In this document: in pieces, positions 19,699 through 28,841 of the stretch
How the letters are laid out: every line of letters starts with the position of its first letter
Position numbering within the stretch: position 1 is the first letter of the stretch
Assembly (NCBI GenBank): GCA_022712945.1
Contig: JAFLJP010000075.1
Span: 1-53,971, forward strand
Reading direction: 5' to 3'
DNA from: Gammaproteobacteria bacterium
GTDB lineage: Bacteria > Pseudomonadota > Gammaproteobacteria > RBG-16-57-12
Length of the DNA: 53,971 nucleotides
The notes under the pieces: model-generated
Seen by the model: only the letters and a program-made list of their open reading frames with translations
Told to the model about the DNA's origin: nothing
Database searches by the model: none
Program-made: the position numbers and the translations under genes

Positions 19699-21549
19699 AT
19701 GTGTGGCATTGCGGGCTGGCTCTCCACCACGCCGATGACGGAAGATGTTTTACCGTCACTAAAGCGGATGATCAACAGCATTGCCCACCGTGGGCCGGAT
19801 GGTGAGGGGGTGGCGCTGTTTGACCACGCCGCACTCGGCCACCGCCGCCTTGCCATTATCGACCCCGATGGCGGCCAGCAGCCGATGTTTAGCCATGACC
19901 GGCGCTACTGCATCAGCTTTAACGGTGAAATCTACAACTACCCAGCTCTACGCAAAACCTTAATTGAACAGGGCCACACCTTCCATCACCATTCGGATAC
20001 TGAAGTCATCATGGAACTGTACCGTGCTGAGGGGTGGCAAGGGTTTTCACAGCTGCGCGGCATGTTTGCCTTTCTGCTGTGGGATAACGAGCTGAAGCAG
20101 GCTCTACTGGTGCGTGATCCACAAGGGATCAAGCCTCTGTTTATCCAGCAACAGAGGCATCAACTCTGCTTTGCATCCGAGGCAAAAGCACTGTTGGCTC
20201 GCAACAAACAAAAACCTTCGCTAAACGGCAATGCTCTGCACCAGTTGATGAACTTCCGCTACCTACCCGGTGAGATGAGCCTATTTGAGGGGGTCACCCA
20301 ACTTACTGCCGGTAGCGTGCTCTGTTGGCAGCCAAATGGTGAGATGACCCGACAGAAAATCCCCCCACCCAAAGCGACCAGCGGTGACACACTCGCCCAA
20401 CTCCACGACAGCATTAACCATCACCTCACTGCCGATGTGACGGTGGGCTGCTATCTCTCTGGTGGCATCGACTCGGCCACCATCGCCGCCGTTGTAGCTC
20501 AACAACAACCACTACACAGCTTTACCCTCGCTGTGGGTGATGACCCCAATGAAGCGATCAATGCCGCAATCACGGCTCAACTGCTCGGCATAGAGAACCG
20601 GCAGGGTGAAATTACCGGAAATTTAGAACAACAGTTACTGGATCTGGTGTGGCACCTGGAGACGCCAAAGGTCAACGCCCTGCAAGTGAGTCAACTGGCA
20701 CAACTGGCCAGCCACAAAGTGAAAGTGACCCTCTCTGGCTTGGGGGGCGATGAGCTATTTCTCGGTTATAACGCTCATAAAATTTTTTCCCAGTGCCAAA
20801 AACTCTCACGCTGGCTACCGAAACTGGCCAGCCAACCGCTGGGCAAGCTGGGGGCAGGAGTAATCAACACCCTGCAACGCACCCCCTGGAGTGAACCCCA
20901 GCGGGCGATGCAGATGTTACAAAACCTCGGCAACTGGCCTCAGCTCTATGGACTGTTACGCAATGTGTGGGACAACCCCCACATGCGCCAGAAAATTTAC
21001 GGCCCGAGAATGCTCGACCAACCACTGGATAACAGCTTTGAACTGCTTGAACAGCGCTGGCCGCACAGTGAATCTCCTATGGCGGCCATGGCGCAGTTTG
21101 AGCTGCACAACAAGATGGTCAACGATCTGCTATGGCAGGAGGACCGTGTCAGCATGGCGGTGGGGCTGGAGGTGCGCACCCCGTTTGTGGATGGCCCGTT
21201 AATCGCGCATCTGCAACAGCTCTCCCCCGAGCAGCTTATGGCCGGTGGGACCAAAGGTTATCTGCGCCAAATACTCAAACCACTGCTACCCAATGAAATT
21301 TTAAACCGACCCAAAAGCGGCTTCCAGCTGAATTCCCCTCACTTCTTCCAGCAACAGCTCAAGCCACTGGCGGCGTGCTGGCTAAATCGTGAAATAACCA
21401 AGCAACATGGCCTGTTTAACTACCAATTTATCGAGTGGGTACAAAAACAGCCCCCCCGCACCGGACTGCGCTGGCATTACTTCATGCTTTACCTTATGTT
21501 ATTGACCCATATGTGGATGATCCGTTTTGAAGGTGAAGATGTCGGTTGA
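19699..21549 (+). CDS. asnB: Glutamine-dependent asparagine synthetase-like amidotransferase
   Basis: 616 residues with two complete domains: an N-terminal glutaminase with the Cys-2 nucleophile (MCGIAGWLS) and RGPDGEG, FNGEIYNY motifs, and a C-terminal synthetase with the pyrophosphatase loop YLSGGIDSATIA and LSGLGGDELFLGYN. Key residues appear intact. In housekeeping roles the enzyme makes asparagine; inside polysaccharide clusters relatives are thought to amidate sugar acids, so a uronamide product is plausible here. It lies within an overlapping glycan operon, and the next gene starts 11 bp before its stop. Confidence 0.88.
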   Translation: MCGIAGWLSTTPMTEDVLPSLKRMINSIAHRGPDGEGVALFDHAALGHRRLAIIDPDGGQQPMFSHDRRYCISFNGEIYNYPALRKTLIEQGHTFHHHSDTEVIMELYRAEGWQGFSQLRGMFAFLLWDNELKQALLVRDPQGIKPLFIQQQRHQLCFASEAKALLARNKQKPSLNGNALHQLMNFRYLPGEMSLFEGVTQLTAGSVLCWQPNGEMTRQKIPPPKATSGDTLAQLHDSINHHLTADVTVGCYLSGGIDSATIAAVVAQQQPLHSFTLAVGDDPNEAINAAITAQLLGIENRQGEITGNLEQQLLDLVWHLETPKVNALQVSQLAQLASHKVKVTLSGLGGDELFLGYNAHKIFSQCQKLSRWLPKLASQPLGKLGAGVINTLQRTPWSEPQRAMQMLQNLGNWPQLYGLLRNVWDNPHMRQKIYGPRMLDQPLDNSFELLEQRWPHSESPMAAMAQFELHNKMVNDLLWQEDRVSMAVGLEVRTPFVDGPLIAHLQQLSPEQLMAGGTKGYLRQILKPLLPNEILNRPKSGFQLNSPHFFQQQLKPLAACWLNREITKQHGLFNYQFIEWVQKQPPRTGLRWHYFMLYLMLLTHMWMIRFEGEDVG

Positions 21550-22717
21550 TAACAGCGAAATAGAGCGGGTACTCAACCAACTCTACCACTACAGTCGCCA
21601 ACAGCAGTGGCGCGGCCATAACAAACATGATGGCCTCAACAGCCCTCTGCTGAGAGCCACCCTTGGCTGGTCCAAGTGGCCACGGCTGATCGCTATTCAG
21701 GGGGTAATGCGGGCCCCTGTTAACCTGCGCCCACTGCTGCTCAACCCCAAAGTCTACAACCCCAAAGGACTGGCGCTGTTTGCCATGGGGCTGTTTGACC
21801 GCTACAGGGTCTCAAACGACCCACAACAGCGTGCAGAGGCCGAGCAACTACTGGCTCTGATTGAACAGAACCGCTCACCGGGTGAGTGGTCAGGAGCTTG
21901 TTGGGGCTATCACTACCCATGGCAAGACCCCGGCTTCTACGCCCCCACCAACACCCCCAACGCGGTAGTGAGCTGCTTTGTCTGTGAGGCGCTTCTTGAC
22001 GGCTACCGGCTGACTCAAAACAACCACTACCTCGAAACAGTTGCCAGCACCATCCAGTTTTTGCTCAATGACCTAACCCCGCTCAAAGATCAGGATGATG
22101 AACTCTGCTTAGGCTACATGCCAATGCCAATGAGCATGCGAGTGATGGATGTCAGCATCTTGATCGGCACCGTGATTGCCCAATACAACGCCCTTAGCGG
22201 GGTGAGTGAGCACCAACAAACTGCCGAGCGGCTGGTGCGCTATGTGATCAACCAGCAGACCGACTACCACGCCTGGTGGTATACCGACCCACCCACGGAC
22301 TCACGCATCAGCCACGACAACTACCACACCGGCTTTATTCTCGATGCCTTGCAACGCTATATGGATGCAACAGGGGATTATCAGTGGCAACAAAACTATG
22401 ATGATGGGCTTAAATTTTATGCTGACAAACTATTTAATGATGATGGCTCTCCCCGCTGGATGCACGATGTAGATTTCCCCCACGACATTCACGGTGCAGC
22501 ACAGGGCATACTCACCTTCTCGCGCCATGGGGAAGCCTACCCCGGACTGGCGGAGAAAATCACCCGCTGGACACTGGATAACATGTACCACCCAGAGGGG
22601 CGTTTTTATTACCAACAAACCAAACACTACACCAAGCGTTTTACACTATTGCGCTGGTGTAATGGCTGGATGGCGCGGGCACTTGGCAGCCAACAACAGC
22701 TAGCCAACAACCCATGA
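21539..22717 (+). CDS. Six-hairpin glycosidase-like protein, VpsJ-like
   Basis: 392 residues with repeating helical hairpins rich in aromatic and His residues (WGYHYPWQDPGFYAPTNTP, YHTGFILDALQRYMDATGD, DIHGAAQGILTF), typical of an (alpha/alpha)6 barrel as in the polysaccharide-cluster protein VpsJ and some lyases and epimerases. No signal peptide, so probably cytoplasmic. Catalytic residues cannot be named with confidence. I start at the ATG at 21539 with AAGGTGA just upstream; a TTG at 21527 would place that site inside the gene. It overlaps asnB by 11 bp and the next gene by 4 bp. Confidence 0.7.
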   Translation: MSVDNSEIERVLNQLYHYSRQQQWRGHNKHDGLNSPLLRATLGWSKWPRLIAIQGVMRAPVNLRPLLLNPKVYNPKGLALFAMGLFDRYRVSNDPQQRAEAEQLLALIEQNRSPGEWSGACWGYHYPWQDPGFYAPTNTPNAVVSCFVCEALLDGYRLTQNNHYLETVASTIQFLLNDLTPLKDQDDELCLGYMPMPMSMRVMDVSILIGTVIAQYNALSGVSEHQQTAERLVRYVINQQTDYHAWWYTDPPTDSRISHDNYHTGFILDALQRYMDATGDYQWQQNYDDGLKFYADKLFNDDGSPRWMHDVDFPHDIHGAAQGILTFSRHGEAYPGLAEKITRWTLDNMYHPEGRFYYQQTKHYTKRFTLLRWCNGWMARALGSQQQLANNP

Positions 22718-23790
22718 AAAAAATACTCTACCTTGGCCCTTCGGGTATTGGTGATTGGTGCTTTATCTACCCATCGCTGAAAGCCCTGCTGAACAAGTAT
22801 GGCGCCGAGAAAATTGACCTGATTGTCCCCTACCAGAACCCAGGCAACCAGTTGCTCCCGCACAACCCATTAATCAACTCTATTCGCTACTTAAACCGCC
22901 AATACAGAGGGTTTGGCACCATAAGCTACCTGTTTCGTGGTTTGCGGCTACTTCGGGAGATCAGGCAAACAAGATACCAAGCCGTTGTCATCAGCTTTTT
23001 ATCTAACCAACCCGATATGTTGCTGCTTGCCCGGCTATCGGGCTGCCGCAAACGAGTCGGCATTCACACCCAGCCAGGCTGGCTGCAAAAGTCAGCTATC
23101 AATCTGCCGGTTGATACCGGCGATGAACAGAACCGCCTCACTCTGCACCAACTCTATGCCCCTGAAGCACAACATAAGCCAGCACAACCACCCCCGTTCA
23201 TGCCTGCAAACATAACCCATAACGGCTCTGAACTGCTGCACAAACATAACATTACCTCCCCTTACATCATTTTGGGTATTGGTGGTGGGCGAGATGCTCA
23301 GTGGCGATTTTGGCCAGCCAGCCACTATGCCGAGCTCATCAATACCGACACTCGCTTTCAATGGGTCATGCTTGGCGGTGGCGATGATGACCAGCAGCAG
23401 GCTCGGGAAATTGAGAGTCAAGTCACTGCCAAAGATCGTATGATCAATTTAGTTGATAAAACATCCATGAGTGACGCGCTTGCATTGATGACACAGGCAG
23501 AGGCTGTGGTTGGCAATGACAGTGGCATCACTAATTTATCTGCCATCATGAAGGTTCCAACACTCTGCTTCTACGGCCCGACCTCCGCCATGCTCACCGG
23601 GCCTGCACTTAATGGGGCAACAGTACTCGAGTGTAAACTCTCCTGCCGCCCCTGCTTTGATAACAGCATGAATGCAAACAGCGCCATCAATTGCCCAGAG
23701 AGAGTATGTCTCAAACAGATAACGGTGCAGCAGGTGATCAACGCCCTTCCGCCATCGGGAACCCCCAAGGGAGCTATGAATAACGCATGA
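22714..23790 (+). CDS. Family 9 glycosyltransferase (heptosyltransferase-like)
   Basis: 358 residues with the GT-B layout of the ADP-heptose:LPS heptosyltransferase family: N-terminal LGPSGIGDWCFIYPSLKALL, central GIGGGRDAQWRFWPASHYAEL, and C-terminal VGNDSGITNLSAIMKVPTLCFYGPT. It probably adds a sugar to a lipid-linked glycan or core oligosaccharide. A Cys cluster near the C-terminus (CKLSCRPC) recurs in some family members. ATGA overlaps join it to both neighbours. Confidence 0.85.
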   Translation: MKKILYLGPSGIGDWCFIYPSLKALLNKYGAEKIDLIVPYQNPGNQLLPHNPLINSIRYLNRQYRGFGTISYLFRGLRLLREIRQTRYQAVVISFLSNQPDMLLLARLSGCRKRVGIHTQPGWLQKSAINLPVDTGDEQNRLTLHQLYAPEAQHKPAQPPPFMPANITHNGSELLHKHNITSPYIILGIGGGRDAQWRFWPASHYAELINTDTRFQWVMLGGGDDDQQQAREIESQVTAKDRMINLVDKTSMSDALALMTQAEAVVGNDSGITNLSAIMKVPTLCFYGPTSAMLTGPALNGATVLECKLSCRPCFDNSMNANSAINCPERVCLKQITVQQVINALPPSGTPKGAMNNA

Positions 23791-24734
23791 AACAGAAACT
23801 GAAATTATTCCAGCACAAGCTGGCAGGGAAACTAAAGCAGTTCACCCCCCTTCGGAAGCTCTATGCCGCCCTGTTTGATCATGAAAGAAGCCGGCAGTTT
23901 GAACTGACACAGTGGATGAAGCGGGGCGGAGATATTACCCAAAAACACAAACTTCAGGGCGTCTCCTTCGATGCAGGAGAGGCGTGGGTAAGGCTCCCCA
24001 ATGGTCTGGAGCTGCGTTATCTCACTGAAATCCCGGGGGCGGGTATCGAACCCTGCATCTATCGCGGCGAATATGAACCCGAAATTACCCGGCTACTGCT
24101 CGGGCAGCTCCACGATAACAGCACCTTTATCGATATTGGTGCCAATATTGGCTGGTTTTCACTGCATGCCGCTCACCGCCATTCGGGCATCCACATTCAT
24201 GCTTTTGAACCCGGAGCCTTTGCCTACAAAAATATAGATAAAAACATCACCCGTAACCAATTCAAACAGCAGATTCAGCTAAACCAGCTTGTTGTCAGTG
24301 ATCGCTGTGGACGTGAAATATTCAGCACCCAGCAACTCGGCCACCCACTCAACCACATCATTCGCTCTGATATCCGCTCATCAACAGAAGGAGAGGAGGT
24401 CCCGGCCATCACTCTGGATCAATATGTGATACAAAATAGAATCAAGCAGGTTGAGCTGATCAAATGTGATGTGGAAGGCGCTGAAATGCTAGTACTAAAA
24501 GGAGCTGAAAAGCTGCTTAAATCGCAACAGCCAAAACTGCTACTAGAGGTAAACCCGCTCTGGACAAACCGCTTTGACTATCAGCCAGAACAACTTTGGG
24601 TTTTACTTAAAGATTTCGGTTACCATTACCATGTAATTGAAAGTGATGGCACAAAAAAGTGCAGCAACAACTTCACGCAAGATGTCGGAGAGGGGGCTAA
24701 TGTCTACTTCACCGCCGAGAAAAACCGACCCTAA
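23787..24734 (+). CDS. FkbM family methyltransferase
   Basis: 315 residues. The SAM-binding core is FIDIGANIGWFSLHAAH (about residue 115), followed by HAFEPGAFAYKN and the family signature LIKCDVEGAEMLVLKGAE. FkbM-type enzymes O-methylate sugars or polyketides; here the likely substrate is a glycan residue. The first 100 residues are a basic, helical region before the catalytic domain. 4-bp overlap with the preceding GT9 gene; 23 bp to the next. Confidence 0.88.
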   Translation: MKQKLKLFQHKLAGKLKQFTPLRKLYAALFDHERSRQFELTQWMKRGGDITQKHKLQGVSFDAGEAWVRLPNGLELRYLTEIPGAGIEPCIYRGEYEPEITRLLLGQLHDNSTFIDIGANIGWFSLHAAHRHSGIHIHAFEPGAFAYKNIDKNITRNQFKQQIQLNQLVVSDRCGREIFSTQQLGHPLNHIIRSDIRSSTEGEEVPAITLDQYVIQNRIKQVELIKCDVEGAEMLVLKGAEKLLKSQQPKLLLEVNPLWTNRFDYQPEQLWVLLKDFGYHYHVIESDGTKKCSNNFTQDVGEGANVYFTAEKNRP

Positions 24735-24757
24735 CTCAACAAGTACAGCCACTGTCC

Positions 24758-25819
24758 ATGCCAAAACTGCCCACAATTCTCTTTTCAACCACGCAAGGAT
24801 TTAACCCAGGGGATGAAATTATCCTGATGGGAATTGAGCAACTACTAGCTGCAGCGGGGGTTCACTATCAAAAAAATATTTACGACCGTAACCCCGCCCA
24901 CAAACAGCAGCGACTTGATGCCCTGAACAGGGGTGGGAAACAGGCGATTGACTACGTTATTTTTGCGGGCACCCCCGAGTGGTGCTCTGAGTTCCCCAAC
25001 CTGAAAGATCTACTAAAGGGACCTTACAACGCCCGCTTTTTTGCCCGAATATTACGACTGCGCCAGACTGACCGCAGCAATGACCCACTGCTCAGTTATA
25101 TTTTAAAGCAGCGCACTCGCTGCTCATTTTTGGGTGTTGGCAGTTCAAAGCCTCCTGTTGCCACCCATAAAATTGACCGGATACTGAGAGAGCTCAGTGA
25201 CCTATTCATCGTCAGAGACCAGCAGACCGCAAGCTGCTTTGAACCTTACCAACCGCAGCAAGCACCCTGCCCCGCTTTTTTTTGCTCCGACCAAACAGTG
25301 CCACGTCGCACCCTCAATAAAATTGGCATCACACTTCAAGCGCCCCACAGCAATCTGATTCGTATGAATAGATCCGGCTTTGAGTATGCAATGAAAACAT
25401 TTCACGAAGTTCAAGCACGCTTTAATAACGTCGAACTTATTTGTCACTCAGAGAAAGATGCGGAATATTTAAAAAAGATGACATCTAATACCAAAATCAA
25501 CATTATTAGTAACGGTACATCGCTGCTGACAACATATCACCGTTTTGATGCCATACTCTCCACTCGACTGCATGGCTGCGTTGCCGCCTGCTCTTTGGGA
25601 ATACCCACATTTCAGCTATGGCATGGCCTGCGAATGTCAACCCTGAACTCGCTTCCAGTTGATAATAGAGAGGGGGGGGAGTGCGCCGTGGAGTGGCTTG
25701 AAAACATGGATATAGAGGTGAAATCCCAAGCAATTCTTGATAGCAAACAGAGTGCTTTCAACCACTATTTGACACAAATCCAGCCACTAAAAAACAGTTT
25801 AGCTGATAAAAAATGGTAA
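24758..25819 (+). CDS. Polysaccharide pyruvyltransferase family protein
   Basis: 353 residues with the family's N-terminal loop TTQGFNPGDEIILMGIEQLL and the C-terminal STRLHGCVAACSLGIPTFQLWHG. Relatives add a pyruvate ketal from phosphoenolpyruvate to sugar residues of exopolysaccharides or cell-wall polymers. Members of this superfamily are diverse, so the exact donor is not certain. The stop TAA (25817-25819) and the final Trp codon lie partly in the inverted end of the 141-bp element; before insertion the frame would have ended two bases earlier in TGA, overlapping the next gene's ATG. Confidence 0.8.
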   Translation: MPKLPTILFSTTQGFNPGDEIILMGIEQLLAAAGVHYQKNIYDRNPAHKQQRLDALNRGGKQAIDYVIFAGTPEWCSEFPNLKDLLKGPYNARFFARILRLRQTDRSNDPLLSYILKQRTRCSFLGVGSSKPPVATHKIDRILRELSDLFIVRDQQTASCFEPYQPQQAPCPAFFCSDQTVPRRTLNKIGITLQAPHSNLIRMNRSGFEYAMKTFHEVQARFNNVELICHSEKDAEYLKKMTSNTKINIISNGTSLLTTYHRFDAILSTRLHGCVAACSLGIPTFQLWHGLRMSTLNSLPVDNREGGECAVEWLENMDIEVKSQAILDSKQSAFNHYLTQIQPLKNSLADKKW

Positions 25820-25956
25820 CGACTCAGCGTGTTTAGATTTTGCCTCAAATCGAGGCGCTTTCGCACGGAAAGAGGGAGCATATAGGGCATATGTAACTAA
25901 TTGAGTACGAAAATAACGAAGAGTTGAGGCAAAAGATGAATACGCTGAATCGTTAC
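25816..25956. mobile_element. 141-bp IS66-type MITE, copy B, with 8-bp target duplication
   Basis: Ends GTAACGACTCAGCG (25816-25829) and CGCTGAATCGTTAC (25943-25956) are inverted repeats with one mismatch. They are flanked by an exact 8-bp direct repeat AAAAAATG at 25808-25815 and 25957-25964. Same length as copy A and 130/141 identical to its reverse complement by hand alignment. The minus strand carries the same open frame (YFRTQLVTYALYAPSFRAK). The duplicated target includes the ATG of the flippase gene, so the insertion split an ATGA stop/start overlap. Confidence 0.92.
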
Positions 25957-25961
25957 AAAAA

Positions 25962-26888
25962 ATGACGCTTACTCTTCCACCCAATGTAGCGAAGGCCTTG
26001 AGCATACTGTTGTGGATCGCAATCCTCAGCTACGCATGGAGTATTCGCGAAGTATTCCAACCCATTACCGAGCTCTCCTTAACAACCCTGGGCTGCCTGC
26101 TACTGCTAACCGTCATTCAACTGGGGCTACAGACCGTACTACTGCCACTCATGCTCTCTTGCCTTGGTGCTCAACTACCCTGGCAAACCTGGCTCCCCGT
26201 CGGCATCCTCACCAGCACCGCCAACATGCTACTACCGGCACAGGGCGGCACCGCACTCAGGAGTCTCTACCTTAAAAAACAGCATAATATCAACTACAGC
26301 GATACCGTTGCCATTGCCAGCTTTCAGCTCATAATTCGCCTCTGCTGCTTCACCTTAGTCGCCATCATTGCACTGGCAGTCTATTTATATAAACAAGACT
26401 CTAATGCCCTCTCTCTGCTGTTAATAACACTGATATTGGCTCCCATCCTGCCAGCCTTAGTTTGGCACTTCCAGCACCTATTGCTTAAGCGGCTATCTCA
26501 CCCTTGGTTAAAGTCATTAGCCCGTGCTTTTTTTCAATTGGCTCGCAATCAGCGTTTGCTCGGCCTGAGTCTCTCCATTAACCTTCTTATTCTCTTCAGC
26601 AATGCCGCACTGTTTGCAATTTTATTTAGTGTATTTAATGTCCCCGTGAGTGTGGAGTTGATTATGCTATACACATCACTAAAGTACATTTCCCTTGTTT
26701 TCAATATCGTTCCAGGGGGGATGGGGGTCTCTGAGCTACTAAGCGGCTTCCTCACCTCTCTTCTATATGGAAATTTTGAAGCCGGTGTTGCCGCTGCACT
26801 CTGTGCACGCGGGCTGGCGCTGCTCATCGCCCTCTCAAGTAGCTCCCTTGCTCTTTTTCTTAGAAAAAGAGCAATAAAAGCCTCCTGA
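25962..26888 (+). CDS. Flippase-like membrane protein (lysylphosphatidylglycerol synthase TM / UPF0104 family)
   Basis: 308 residues with about eight hydrophobic helices and the family motifs LLPAQGGTALRSLYL and VPGGMGVSELLSGFL. Relatives include the membrane half of MprF and proteins in lipid-linked sugar pathways, so lipid-glycan or phospholipid movement is the likely role; there is no catalytic synthase domain. The ATG lies inside the right target duplication of MITE copy B and has no ribosome site before it (TCGTTACAAAAA). It was formerly coupled to the upstream stop by ATGA, so present expression may be weak. Confidence 0.8.
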   Translation: MTLTLPPNVAKALSILLWIAILSYAWSIREVFQPITELSLTTLGCLLLLTVIQLGLQTVLLPLMLSCLGAQLPWQTWLPVGILTSTANMLLPAQGGTALRSLYLKKQHNINYSDTVAIASFQLIIRLCCFTLVAIIALAVYLYKQDSNALSLLLITLILAPILPALVWHFQHLLLKRLSHPWLKSLARAFFQLARNQRLLGLSLSINLLILFSNAALFAILFSVFNVPVSVELIMLYTSLKYISLVFNIVPGGMGVSELLSGFLTSLLYGNFEAGVAAALCARGLALLIALSSSSLALFLRKRAIKAS

Positions 26889-27117
26889 AATTTGCTCAAG
26901 GTCTCCCTTGAGTGGGGAAAGTGACAACTGCTGCCACAGCGACTTCACTCAACATTTCGCCGATAACAAACCGGTAAGGAGGTGCTTATTTTTTCACCCA
27001 CTGGGCCGATACTACTCCCAGCAGGCGGCATAAGATTTCATTTTTAGGTGCTCACATAGCTATAATGGTGCGCTGCTCTATCTACCCCCTAAATTAATAA
27101 AGATTACTAACAAAATT
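26889..27117 (+). promoter_or_regulatory. Gap upstream of pilB with candidate promoter
   Basis: 229 bp between the flippase gene and pilB. TATAAT at 27061-27066 is a perfect -10 box, with TTCATT at 27037-27042 as a weak -35 (18-bp spacer). The transcript would start near 27073 and have a leader of about 45 nt. CTCAAGGTCTCCCTTGAG at 26894-26911 is a small stem-loop after the flippase stop. So pilBCD is probably transcribed separately from the glycan genes. Confidence 0.45.
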
Positions 27118-28836
27118 ATGGCGACAGAATTAATAAGACTCAGCGGCTTAGCTCGCCGGTTAGTAATGGATGGTTTCATTGATGAGGCCACCGCGCAAAA
27201 AGCACAAAATGAAGCAACCGAGAGCAAGCGTACTCTGGTCAGCCATTTGGTGACTGAAAAAATTGTCCCCAGCCTTGATTTGGCCCAACTGGCATCAAAT
27301 GAGTTTGGAATGCCGCTGCTGGATATCAACGCAGTTGATATCGACATCGACACATTTAAACTCGTTGATCCAAAACTAATCAGCCTTCATCGTGGTTTGC
27401 CCATCAGCAAACGTGGCAATCAGCTCTTTATTGCCCTCTCCGACCCCACCAACATTCCCGCTATTGATGAGATCAAATTCAACACCGGCCTGACCATTGA
27501 GCCTATCCTGGTTGAAGATGACAAACTGCAACAACGCATTGATGAGATGCTCGAAGCCTCTGACACCTCATTGGCTGATTTCAATGACAGCGATCTTGAC
27601 GAACTTGATATCAGCTCCGGAAGTGAGGAGCCTGACAACAGCACCGATGTCGACATTGATGATGCCCCCGTGGTTCGCTTTGTTAATAAAGTACTGCTTG
27701 ATGCAATCAACAAAGATGCCTCTGATATCCACTTTGAACCTTACGAAAAGCAGTTCCGCGTTCGCCTGCGCATTGACGGCATGCTACATGAGCTGGCACA
27801 ACCACCAATCGCTCTCGCCGGGCGGGTATCGGCCCGGATAAAAGTGATGTCATCACTGGATGTTTCAGAACGGCGTGTTCCCCAGGATGGGCGCATTAAA
27901 ATGAGACTCTCCAAAAACCGCGCCATCGATTTTCGTGTTAATACCTGCCCAACACTGTTCGGTGAAAAAATCGTGATGCGGATCCTCGACCCCAGCAGCG
28001 CCAGCCTGGGGATCGACGCCCTCGGTTATGAGCCCGAACAGAAACAGCTCTACCTGGATGCCTTGGCCAAGCCCTACGGTATGATTCTAGTCACCGGCCC
28101 CACCGGCAGTGGCAAAACCGTCTCCCTCTATACCGGCATCAACATTTTAAATACTGAAGACCGTAATATATCTACCGCAGAAGACCCCGCTGAAATTAAC
28201 CTGTATGGCATAAACCAGGTTAATGTTAATGAAAAAGTCGGGCTCACTTTTTCGGTCGCCCTCAGAGCATTTTTGCGCCAGGATCCCGATGTCATTATGG
28301 TGGGAGAAATCCGCGACCTTGAAACCGCAGGAATCGCCATCAAAGCGGCACAAACAGGCCACATGGTGCTCTCTACACTGCACACCAATGACGCTCCACA
28401 AACGCTCTCTCGCATGGTTAACATGGGCATCGCACCATTTAATATCGCCTCAGCAGTCTCACTGATCATCGCCCAGCGCCTGGCCCGTCGTATTTGCGAA
28501 AAGTGCAAACAACCAGCCGATATTCCCACTGAAAGCTTACTGGCCGAAGGCTTTACACCCGAGCAGGTCAACAAAGTAAAAAACCGGGATATTATCATCT
28601 ACAAGCAGGTGGGCTGTGACCAATGCAGTGATGGCTATAAGGGGCGTGTTGGCATCTATCAGGTAATGCCGATCTCCGATGCCATCGGCCGCATTATCAT
28701 GGCAGAGGGCAATGCCATACAAATTGCTGATCAGGCAAGACAAGAAAACATCCCGGATCTCAGAAAATCTGGCCTGAAAAAAGTCCTGCAAGGCGTCACC
28801 AGCCTTGAAGAAATCAATCGCGTAACCAAGGATTAA
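27118..28836 (+). CDS. pilB: Type IV pilus assembly ATPase PilB
   Basis: Cytoplasmic hexameric motor driving pilus extension. 572 residues: two N-terminal regulatory segments of the GSPII_E type (residues 1-150), an acidic linker rich in Asp/Ser (about 150-185), then the ATPase with Walker A GPTGSGKT (about 327-334), the Asp box and the His box (LSTLHTNDAPQT). A tetracysteine zinc site follows (CEKC and CDQC, about 461-503). It starts the pilBCD run; pilC begins 5 bp later. Confidence 0.97.
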   Translation: MATELIRLSGLARRLVMDGFIDEATAQKAQNEATESKRTLVSHLVTEKIVPSLDLAQLASNEFGMPLLDINAVDIDIDTFKLVDPKLISLHRGLPISKRGNQLFIALSDPTNIPAIDEIKFNTGLTIEPILVEDDKLQQRIDEMLEASDTSLADFNDSDLDELDISSGSEEPDNSTDVDIDDAPVVRFVNKVLLDAINKDASDIHFEPYEKQFRVRLRIDGMLHELAQPPIALAGRVSARIKVMSSLDVSERRVPQDGRIKMRLSKNRAIDFRVNTCPTLFGEKIVMRILDPSSASLGIDALGYEPEQKQLYLDALAKPYGMILVTGPTGSGKTVSLYTGINILNTEDRNISTAEDPAEINLYGINQVNVNEKVGLTFSVALRAFLRQDPDVIMVGEIRDLETAGIAIKAAQTGHMVLSTLHTNDAPQTLSRMVNMGIAPFNIASAVSLIIAQRLARRICEKCKQPADIPTESLLAEGFTPEQVNKVKNRDIIIYKQVGCDQCSDGYKGRVGIYQVMPISDAIGRIIMAEGNAIQIADQARQENIPDLRKSGLKKVLQGVTSLEEINRVTKD

Positions 28837-28841
28837 CCATC

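Noticed and set aside
20891..21202. 103-codon frame inside asnB
   Set aside because: Same-strand shadow in another frame of an intact, motif-complete asparagine synthetase.
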